A stretch of 14,840 nt of DNA from Geobacter sp. UBA5608. Its GTDB lineage: Bacteria > Desulfobacterota > Desulfuromonadia > Geobacterales > Pseudopelobacteraceae. The position numbers were made by a program, and so were the translations under genes. Under the pieces are notes generated by a model. That model saw only the letters and a list, made by a program, of their open reading frames with translations, had not been told where the DNA came from and did no database searches. Numbering within the stretch: the first letter of the stretch is position 1; each line of letters starts with the position of its first letter. Positions 7,645 to 13,444 of the stretch are shown here, one piece after another. Location: the NCBI GenBank assembly GCA_002424705.1, contig DIKW01000064.1:1-14840 (forward strand), in the 5' to 3' direction.

Positions 7645-7680
7645 AAAAAAAAGCGGGACAGGTACACCGCCTGCCCCGCT
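7645..7680 (-). terminator. Strong intrinsic terminator after cheA
   Basis: On the minus strand an 11-bp stem (7670-7680 with 7652-7662, one G-U pair, 7-nt loop) runs directly into eight T residues (7652-7645). It lies 18 nt after the cheA stop codon. It closes the cytochrome-to-cheA unit and separates it from the MCP-cheW unit. Confidence 0.9.
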
Positions 7681-7697
7681 GAAAGCAGAGAGGGTGG

Positions 7698-9812
7698 TCA
7701 GTTGAACTGTCGCAGCTCCACCAGCTCGGCGCCACGCACCAGCATGGATGGGTCAAGGATCAGGGCCACGGTGCCATCGCCCAGGATAGTGGCGCCGGAA
7801 ATCCCCTGTACATCGCGGTACATTCTGCCCAGGGTCTTGATTACGGTCTGATGTTCACCCACCACATCGTCCACCACAAAGCCGATCCGGTTGCCACCCA
7901 CGCCGGCGATCACGATCTGCTCGATCTCGGGCTGGGCGGTGGTGATGCCGAACTGCTCCCGCAGGGAGATGTATGGGGTCAGGGTGCCACGCACGTGGGC
8001 CAGGTTACGGCCGTGGGCCGCTTCGACATCGGCCCGGCTCAGTTCGATACATTCTTCCACCATGGCCAGCGGCAACACGAAGAAGCTGTCGTCGATCCGC
8101 ACCAGCAAGGTCTCGATGATGGCCAGGGTCAGCGGTATCTTGAGGGTGATCACCGAGCCCTGACCGGGGGTGCTGTTGATGTCGATGCTGCCGCGCAAGG
8201 CCTCAATCGCCTTTTTGACCACATCCATGCCGACCCCGCGGCCCGAGACGCTGGTGACCGCCTTGGCGGTGGAAAAGCCGGGGGCGAAGATCAGGTTGTA
8301 GATCTCCTTGTCGGTAAGTTCGGCTCCGGCGGTGATCAGGCCCCGTTCGATAGCCTTGGCGCGGATTGCCTCCTTGTCCAGGCCGGCGCCGTCGTCGCGG
8401 ATGGTGACCAGCACGCTGTCCCCGGAGTGCACGGCCCCCAGGTGGATGATCCCCTTGGGCGATTTACCGGCGGCACGACGGACATCGGGCATCTCGATGC
8501 CGTGGTCGATGCTGTTGCGGATCAGGTGCACCAGCGGGTCGTTCAGCTTCTCGATCACGGTCTTGTCCAGCTCGGTCTCGGCGCCTGCAGTCTCAAGATC
8601 GATCTCTTTGCCCAGTTCGGTGGACAGGTCACGCACCAGACGCTTGAACTTGCTGAAGGTTGAGCCGATCGGCAGCATCCGCATGGTGAGGGTGGTATCC
8701 CGCAGCTCGGAGATCAGCCGCTCCACCTCCTCGGCAATGGTGACGATATCGCCGTCGTTTTTTTCATCTGCAATCTGGGAGAGGTGGGCCTGTACCGTGA
8801 CCAGCTCGCCCACCAGGTTCACCAGATGGTCCAGCCGTTCGGCCGGCACCCGGATCGAAAGCCCGCTGTCCTGGCTGGTGCGTTCCTGTCTGATCTGCCG
8901 GACCTGCTGCTGCTCCAGCAACGCCGCTTCCACCTTGGAGGAGGGCACGATCCCCTCTTGCACCAGCAGCTCGCCGAACCGTTTCTGCATCGAGAGGATC
9001 TTCTGCATCTCCACCGGCGACAGGTCGCCCCGCTCCACCAGAATCTCGCCCAGGTTCTTGTAGTTGGCGTCGTCTTCGGCGGTGATGGCACCGCTGTCGT
9101 TGACCAGGTCGATCTTCAGCTCGCAGTCGTCTTCCACAAAGATGAAGACATCCTTCAAGGCATCCATGCCGTGGGGGGTGGTGATGATGATGTCCCAGTA
9201 GAAGTGACACTGCTCCGGCACCAGATCAGCCAGCAGAGGGATGGCATCCAGGTGGGTCACGATCTCGCACTGTCCCAGACCGCGTAGTTCATTCAGCAGG
9301 TTCAGGGGGTTGGTGCCGCCCAGCATGATCTCGGGGGCAGGTTTGAAGCGGATCCGGTAGGTGCGCTGGCACACCTCGCCCTGTGCGCTGGCGGTCTCAG
9401 CCTTTTTAGCCTCGGTGACGACCGGGGTGGTGCTCTGCGGCAGCAGGGCCTGCAGCCCGACGATAATCTGCTGGCCGACAGCATCATCAGCCGGTGGTCC
9501 GCCGGCCGAGGCCTGCAGCATGGTGCTGATCTGGTCGCGGGCCTGCAGGGTCAGGTCCAGCAGGGGGCGGGTGACACACAGCTTGCCGTTGCGCACCTGG
9601 TCGAAGACCGTTTCCACCTCATGGGTAAAGCGAGCGATATCGTCGAAGCCGAACATGGCCCCCGACCCCTTAATGGTGTGCATGGCCCTGAAGACGCGGT
9701 TGATCAGGTCGTCATCCTGGGGATTCTCCTCCAGCTCCAGCAGGGAGGTCTCCAGTTCGGCCAAAAGCTCGGTCGCTTCTTCGCGGTAGGTGGCGATCGC
9801 CTGTTCCATCAT
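7698..9812 (-). CDS. cheA: Chemotaxis histidine kinase CheA
   Basis: The central autokinase, 704 residues. Domains in order: HPt with phosphoryl-accepting His45 (MHTIKGSG); a central alpha/beta domain at about 150-236 (YRIRFKPAP ... VFIFVEDDCEL) where other CheAs have P2; a tandem helical repeat at 254-302 (LGEILVERG, then FGELLVQEG); dimerization region about 318-385; ATPase with N box HLIRNSIDHGIE (429-440), G1 DDGAGLD (473-479) and G2 GRGVGMD (524-530); and a CheW-like P5 domain from about 565 to the end. Start: ATG at 9812, with AAGGGG 8 nt upstream; a GTG at 9821 in the same frame would overlap that site, and a second ATG follows directly. It lies 24 nt after cheY and is the last gene before a strong terminator. 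CheA transfers phosphate to CheY and CheB and binds receptors together with the CheW of the next unit. Confidence 0.97.
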   Translation of the reverse strand: MMEQAIATYREEATELLAELETSLLELEENPQDDDLINRVFRAMHTIKGSGAMFGFDDIARFTHEVETVFDQVRNGKLCVTRPLLDLTLQARDQISTMLQASAGGPPADDAVGQQIIVGLQALLPQSTTPVVTEAKKAETASAQGEVCQRTYRIRFKPAPEIMLGGTNPLNLLNELRGLGQCEIVTHLDAIPLLADLVPEQCHFYWDIIITTPHGMDALKDVFIFVEDDCELKIDLVNDSGAITAEDDANYKNLGEILVERGDLSPVEMQKILSMQKRFGELLVQEGIVPSSKVEAALLEQQQVRQIRQERTSQDSGLSIRVPAERLDHLVNLVGELVTVQAHLSQIADEKNDGDIVTIAEEVERLISELRDTTLTMRMLPIGSTFSKFKRLVRDLSTELGKEIDLETAGAETELDKTVIEKLNDPLVHLIRNSIDHGIEMPDVRRAAGKSPKGIIHLGAVHSGDSVLVTIRDDGAGLDKEAIRAKAIERGLITAGAELTDKEIYNLIFAPGFSTAKAVTSVSGRGVGMDVVKKAIEALRGSIDINSTPGQGSVITLKIPLTLAIIETLLVRIDDSFFVLPLAMVEECIELSRADVEAAHGRNLAHVRGTLTPYISLREQFGITTAQPEIEQIVIAGVGGNRIGFVVDDVVGEHQTVIKTLGRMYRDVQGISGATILGDGTVALILDPSMLVRGAELVELRQFN

Positions 9813-9836
9813 AGTCTGCACCCCTTGCCCGGATGG

Positions 9837-10202
9837 TTAGCCCAGCACCTTTTTGACCACGGCGATCAGTTGCTCCGGCTTGAACGGCTTGACGATCCAG
9901 CCGGTGGCGCCGGCGGCCTTGCCTTCGGCCTTGCGTGAATCCTGGGATTCGGTGGTCAGCATGATAATCGGGATGAACTTGTTGAGTGCACCGGCCCGCA
10001 CCCCTTTGATCAGGCCGATGCCGTCCAGGTTGGGCATGTTCAGGTCGGTGATCAGCATATCCACCTTTTGGCTGCCCAGCTTGGTCAGGGCATCCTTGCC
10101 GTCCACCGCCTCAACCACCTCGTAGCCGTTCTGTTTGAGGGTAAAGCTGACCATCTGCCGAACGCTGGCCGAATCGTCGGCCGTCATGATTACCTTTGCC
10201 AT
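9837..10202 (-). CDS. cheY: Chemotaxis response regulator CheY
   Basis: A 121-residue single receiver domain, the usual CheY length. It has Asp9/Asp10, phosphoacceptor Asp53 (ITDLNMPNLDG), switch residues Thr83/Thr84 (MLTT) and Lys105 (VKPF). CheY is phosphorylated by CheA and carries the signal to the output machinery. The start is ATG at 10202, with GGAGGA 10 nt upstream inside the end of the STAS gene; a longer reading would overlap that gene and lack receiver sequence. It is followed after 24 nt by cheA, so it is the most likely direct CheA substrate of the unit. It is the classic type, while the receiver at 12404-12802 is more divergent. The output organelle is not identifiable here. Confidence 0.95.
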   Translation of the reverse strand: MAKVIMTADDSASVRQMVSFTLKQNGYEVVEAVDGKDALTKLGSQKVDMLITDLNMPNLDGIGLIKGVRAGALNKFIPIIMLTTESQDSRKAEGKAAGATGWIVKPFKPEQLIAVVKKVLG

Positions 10203-10203
10203 A

Positions 10204-10563
10204 TCAGTTGAGTCCTCCGCACCAGAGACAAGGATTGTTGGTGTTGTGTTTACAGGTGGTGTGCCGTTGCAGGCCAACTGCAGTGATCGCTTCCTGCACG
10301 CAGGGCGCCAGTCCACCGCTGAAGTTGAACGAGTTTCCGTTTTCCTGGGCCGTGCGGCAGGCCGAGCAGATCAGCTGCATGCCGGACAGGTCGACGTCGG
10401 TCAGGGCCGCCACATTGAGCTTGGTCTTGCTGACCAGCGGCAGCTGGGCCCGGAGCAGCGCCAAAAGGTCCGGGGCGGTGTCGATGGCCAACCGGCCTGC
10501 TAGGGACACTTCAAGTAGCGTGCCATCACTGGACAGGCTGTGTGTAATGTTCAGATCGGACAT
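10204..10563 (-). CDS. STAS-domain protein with a C-terminal Cys/His cluster
   Basis: A small single-domain STAS protein (119 residues), the fold of anti-sigma factor antagonists such as SpoIIAA. The phosphorylatable position is Ser60 in VDLSGMQLI, matching the D-x-S-G signature at the start of helix 2. After the STAS fold the protein carries an unusual tail with His101, Cys104, His106, Cys112 and Cys115 (CKHN...NPCLWC), which could bind a metal or form disulfides. The ATG at 10563 is preferred over the GTG at 10575 because GGGGG lies about 6 nt upstream of the ATG and alignment begins there. It starts 15 nt after the MCP-like gene, and its stop is 1 nt from the cheY start, so the two are probably translationally coupled. 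No partner anti-sigma kinase is encoded nearby. A partner-switch or scaffolding role in the pathway is inference. Confidence 0.88.
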   Translation of the reverse strand: MSDLNITHSLSSDGTLLEVSLAGRLAIDTAPDLLALLRAQLPLVSKTKLNVAALTDVDLSGMQLICSACRTAQENGNSFNFSGGLAPCVQEAITAVGLQRHTTCKHNTNNPCLWCGGLN

Positions 10564-10578
10564 GCAAACCCCCACGAT

Positions 10579-12375
10579 CTAGAATAGATCAACATTGTCG
10601 CCATACTCGGAAGCGCTGCCGGCGCTGGCCTGTTCCCGTTTCAGCGACAGCTTCACGCCGTGGCGAGCAGCCAGCATCTCGTGGATCAGCCGTTCGCTCT
10701 CCATGGTGTAGCGTTGCTCCATATGCTGCAGGTTGTTGCGAAACTCGTTGGAGGCAGGCACCTGCTGTCGGGCCTCGGTGTAGACCTGCTCCAGCACCTG
10801 TTCGGCCTGCTCCGCCATCCTGCCGGACTCCTCATGGACATGGAATCCAGCGGTGGTGGCGTTGATATCGGTCAACAACGACTCAACCATGCCGGCCAGG
10901 GATGACAGCCGTGTGCGCAGCAACTGATTGGTGCTGGAGAGGCCGCTGATGATCTGGCGTGATTCCTGTTCCATGCTGGCCACCTGATCGGTGGCGCTGA
11001 TGCTGTCCTGTCCTTCGCCGGCATTCAGGTGTGCCGTGGTTTCGTTGATCGCGCGCAGGATGCCGGAGACCGCCTCGGTCTGGACAACGGCCTCCAGCGA
11101 GAGCCGTTTGATCGCCTCGGCCAACACCCCCAGCGCTGCTCCCTGGGGACCGGTGTGGGCCGCCTTGATCTGGGCGTTCAAGGCGATCAGGTCGATCTCG
11201 GAGCCCACCGCCTCGATATCGCTGACGAAGCCGGCGATCTGGCCGATGGTGCCGGTCACCTCGCTCATAGCGCGCAGCAGGGTCTGGTCGGCGTCGGCAC
11301 AGCGTTGCAGGATGGCGGTCACTCGCTGCATATCCTGCTGCATGGTGTCCAAAAGCGAGCGTTCATCAGACCCGGAACTGCCCATCAGCGCCAGTTGCAA
11401 CTGCTGGCTGATCTGGGACTGCTTGACGCCGATATTCTGCAGGCTGTCAAGGATGGCCTGGGTGGCCTGGGTCAGTTGGCTGGTGGCATGGCGCAGCTGG
11501 GCGTGCTGCAGCTCACAGATATCGCCCACCTCGGCGATCAGTTTTTCAGCGTCGGCCTGCTCGGCGGTATTGAGTTGTTCAGGGGGGTGTTGTCGCAACT
11601 TTTCCAGCGCCTCGATCACATGCTCGATCTGCTGGCGAGTGATATCGTGGAACTGCATCGAGGAGACCACCGTTGCGGTGTCGGCGGTCACCTCTTCGGC
11701 AATGATCGCGGCCTGGCTGCCGGCGGTCGAGCAGGCCTCGTTGAGCTGTGAGAGTGATGCAAGACTGGTGTGGATGCCGGACAGGATGCTGCTGGCGTCG
11801 GCATGCTGGCTGGCCTCGGTGCTGCGTACCATGGCAAGGTTTTCGGTTATCAGCTGTGACAGCGCCTGCCGTTGTTGCATGATGCCGATCGATTTTTCAC
11901 TGACGGTGTGGGAGAGTTTTTCCACATCCATGGCCAGGGTGATGAAGCCTGATCCCAGTTCGCCCAAGCGGGCGCTCTCGATCTTGGTGGAGATGGAGAG
12001 CATCCGCAGGGATTTGTCCATCTTCTGGAACCCTTCCAGCGGTTGCAGCACCTGGTCCAGCTGGGCCATGATCTCTTCAAGGGTGCGGCAGCTTTCGCTG
12101 CCCTGTGTGCGGACATGACGTAAGTAGCTGTCCATCTCCTGAAACAGGTTGCGTAACCGGATGGTGAGCTGGCTGCTCTCGTCGCCGGCAAGCAGCTGGA
12201 CCAGTTCACCGGCGGTGGATGAGATCTGGGATGAGCGCAGCACAAAGTCCTGTAACCGTTCACCGAGCTGCAGAAACTGGGTCTCGGTTGAACCTGCCAA
12301 TCGCTGCAGAATCGCCATGACAGGGGATATCCGGGATTGCCAGCGTTGCAGTTGGTCGGACAGATTGCTGGTCAT
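10579..12375 (-). CDS. Soluble coiled-coil MCP-like protein with a CheZ-like DxxxQ helix
   Basis: A cytosolic, almost entirely helical protein of 598 residues with no membrane segment or HAMP. Two segments resemble the MCP signalling tip in degenerate form: residues 124-162 (MLSISTKIESA...GSGF) and 390-429 (IDLIALNAQIKAA). Between them, residues 241-260 (QFHDITRQQIEHVIEALEKL) closely resemble the active-site helix of the CheY-P phosphatase CheZ, with Asp244 and Gln248 in the DxxxQ spacing of CheZ Asp143/Gln147. A Ser/Ala/Gly-rich tail ends DNVDLF; CheZ also ends in an acidic, Phe-terminated CheY-docking peptide. The ATG at 12375 was chosen because AAAGGA lies 11-12 nt upstream and a longer reading would overlap the receiver gene and add an unlikely Trp/Cys-rich leader. 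It would be annotated by homology as a methyl-accepting protein. A CheY-phosphatase or adaptor role is inference, supported by the absence of cheZ, cheC and cheX from the cluster. Confidence 0.85.
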   Translation of the reverse strand: MTSNLSDQLQRWQSRISPVMAILQRLAGSTETQFLQLGERLQDFVLRSSQISSTAGELVQLLAGDESSQLTIRLRNLFQEMDSYLRHVRTQGSESCRTLEEIMAQLDQVLQPLEGFQKMDKSLRMLSISTKIESARLGELGSGFITLAMDVEKLSHTVSEKSIGIMQQRQALSQLITENLAMVRSTEASQHADASSILSGIHTSLASLSQLNEACSTAGSQAAIIAEEVTADTATVVSSMQFHDITRQQIEHVIEALEKLRQHPPEQLNTAEQADAEKLIAEVGDICELQHAQLRHATSQLTQATQAILDSLQNIGVKQSQISQQLQLALMGSSGSDERSLLDTMQQDMQRVTAILQRCADADQTLLRAMSEVTGTIGQIAGFVSDIEAVGSEIDLIALNAQIKAAHTGPQGAALGVLAEAIKRLSLEAVVQTEAVSGILRAINETTAHLNAGEGQDSISATDQVASMEQESRQIISGLSSTNQLLRTRLSSLAGMVESLLTDINATTAGFHVHEESGRMAEQAEQVLEQVYTEARQQVPASNEFRNNLQHMEQRYTMESERLIHEMLAARHGVKLSLKREQASAGSASEYGDNVDLF

Positions 12376-12403
12376 GGGCACTGGGTTCCTTTCGTGGCAG
12401 CGG

Positions 12404-12802
12404 CTACTTAACCAGCCCGAGGCTGCGCAGTTCAGCCAGCAGCTTGGCTTTGCTGATCGGTTTGACCAGATAGGCGGTTGCGCCCCCCTGGTAGTAGGTG
12501 TCAAAGACGGTCTTCGCGTCGTCCAGGGCGGTGGTCATGATGATCTTGGCCTCGCAATTGGCCGGTATCTCCATCTCTTTTTCCAGGCCTCTGATCTGGC
12601 GCAGCGCCTCGCGGCCATCCAACCGGGGCATCATGATATCAAGGCAGATCAGGTCGTACGGTTTTTTGGTTTCGTGCGCCAGCTTGAACGCAGTCACGGT
12701 CTCCTCGCCATCAACCGCGACATCACAGCTAAAATAGGGAGAGAGCAGTTCGCTCAACACACGGCGTGATATGAAATCGTCTTCTGCGATCAGGCATTTC
12801 AC
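12404..12802 (-). CDS. Single-domain response regulator (CheY-like receiver)
   Basis: A stand-alone receiver of 132 residues with no output domain. The phosphoacceptor site is Asp55 (LDIMMP, with acidic partners Glu7/Asp8/Asp9), the switch Thr is at 90-91 (MTTA) and the conserved Lys is Lys114 (VKP). It starts with GTG, supported by AAGGAG 8 nt upstream; no ATG in frame would keep the first beta strand. It differs from the CheY at 9837-10202 in having a longer alpha3-beta4 region (EKEMEIPANCEAK, 75-87) and an unusual C-terminal helix, so the two are not recent duplicates. It lies 20 nt after the cytochrome gene and 28 nt before the MCP-like protein. Likely phosphodonor is CheA in the same unit, or another kinase. 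It could act as a diffusible output or as a phosphate sink. Confidence 0.93.
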   Translation of the reverse strand: MKCLIAEDDFISRRVLSELLSPYFSCDVAVDGEETVTAFKLAHETKKPYDLICLDIMMPRLDGREALRQIRGLEKEMEIPANCEAKIIMTTALDDAKTVFDTYYQGGATAYLVKPISKAKLLAELRSLGLVK

Positions 12803-12815
12803 AGGAGCTACTCCT
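12803..12815 (-). promoter_or_regulatory. Small hairpin over the ribosome binding site of the receiver gene
   Basis: In the mRNA, AGGAG-TAG-CTCCT forms a 5-bp stem and 3-nt loop that contains the Shine-Dalgarno for the GTG start at 12802. It has the same size and layout as the hairpin in front of the preceding gene. Functional significance is unproven. Confidence 0.25.
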
Positions 12816-12822
12816 TTACTGG

Positions 12823-13290
12823 TTACTTGAAATCGGCGCTGCTTGAAAACACATAGTCACGATGGGCCACCTCTTTTTGGTGACACTGGAAACAGGTTGT
12901 AACCGGATCCAGCCCGCTCGGCTTGCCCTGAGCGGTGTAGCCGGCATACAGCCAGCCGCCGGTGGCGGTTTGCCGTTTATCTTTTTTCATCAGTACCACC
13001 ATATTTTTGGGGCCGTCAACGGCCGGGTTGTCAGCCTTGATGGTGAAGTGCTCGACGATGATCCGGCTGCCCTCCGGAAAGCGGTTGCCGGCCCGGTAGC
13101 CCTGCAGCGCCTTGGCATCGGCATACAGGTAATGCACACCATAGAACAGCGAGTTCTTGTCGGTCACCACCTTGCGGCTGCTTTTTTTCCAGCCGGTGGC
13201 GTAGCCCGTGGGCAACGGTGGCTGCGATGCGGCCAGGGCAGGGTTGATGCAGGCCAGACACAGCAGGACAAGTACCATCATCTGTTTCAT
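12823..13290 (-). CDS. Secreted cytochrome P460-like c-type haem protein
   Basis: A small exported haem protein of 155 residues. Residues 1-21 form a signal peptide: a short basic start, a hydrophobic core and an ALA-A cleavage site. The mature part has the look of the cytochrome P460 / c'-beta family, with a mostly beta body containing FYGVHYLYAD (49-58) and FPEGSRIIVE (71-80). A single CxxCH haem c attachment site lies near the C-terminus (CFQCH, 133-137). Family members bind or turn over small nitrogen ligands such as hydroxylamine or NO, but no substrate can be assigned here. The start has an AGGAG Shine-Dalgarno about 11 nt upstream, inside a small potential hairpin. It is the first gene after a predicted promoter and is followed 20 nt later by a response regulator, so it appears co-transcribed with chemosensory genes. 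A periplasmic ligand-sensing or redox role feeding the pathway is inference. Family assignment is by motif recall. Confidence 0.8.
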   Translation of the reverse strand: MKQMMVLVLLCLACINPALAASQPPLPTGYATGWKKSSRKVVTDKNSLFYGVHYLYADAKALQGYRAGNRFPEGSRIIVEHFTIKADNPAVDGPKNMVVLMKKDKRQTATGGWLYAGYTAQGKPSGLDPVTTCFQCHQKEVAHRDYVFSSSADFK

Positions 13291-13295
13291 TGTGA

Positions 13296-13308
13296 GCAGG
13301 GCTCCTGC
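13296..13308 (-). promoter_or_regulatory. Small hairpin over the ribosome binding site of the P460-like gene
   Basis: A 5-bp stem with a 3-nt loop (GCAGG-AGC-CCTGC in the mRNA) includes the AGGAG Shine-Dalgarno of the P460-like gene. It could lower translation initiation. A stem this short may also be chance. Confidence 0.25.
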
Positions 13309-13333
13309 AGTGGGTAGTCGTGCGGCAGGGCAA

Positions 13334-13361
13334 ATACTACCATAAATTTTCAGCTTGTCAT
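13334..13361 (-). promoter_or_regulatory. Predicted sigma70-type promoter for the cytochrome-to-cheA unit
   Basis: On the minus strand a -35-like ATGACA (13356-13361) lies 16 nt before a -10-like TAGTAT (13334-13339). The -10 is preceded by TGG, giving an extended -10. It sits between the terminator of the preceding MCP gene and the start of the P460-like gene, leaving a leader of roughly 35-40 nt. The assignment rests on consensus matching alone. Confidence 0.45.
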
Positions 13362-13379
13362 GTTTTGTGTGTGCCCAAG

Positions 13380-13421
13380 AAAACAGCAGCGTCCAGAGGC
13401 TCTAGGCTCGCCTCTGGACGC
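13380..13421 (-). terminator. Intrinsic terminator after the upstream MCP gene
   Basis: A perfect 12-bp inverted repeat (13389-13400 with 13410-13421, loop of 9 nt) begins 23 nt after the MCP stop codon. Read on the minus strand it is followed, after a short offset, by a T-rich run (TGTTTTCTT). The U-tract is not directly adjacent to the stem, so termination may be incomplete. It separates the MCP from the P460-like gene. Confidence 0.7.
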
Positions 13422-13444
13422 ATACGGTTACCTGCTACCATGTC

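Noticed and set aside
9813..9821. GTG at 9821 as the cheA start.
   Set aside because: It overlaps the likely Shine-Dalgarno (AAGGGG). The ATG at 9812 has an 8-nt spacer.
12376..12504. A longer N-terminus for the MCP-like protein starting at 12504.
   Set aside because: It would overlap the receiver gene by about 100 bases and add an unlikely leader. The ATG at 12375 has a plausible Shine-Dalgarno.
13330..13375. A sigma54-like TGG...GC pattern upstream of the P460-like gene.
   Set aside because: The GG-to-GC distance is 10 and not 12, and the -24 element is poor. The sigma70-type reading fits better.
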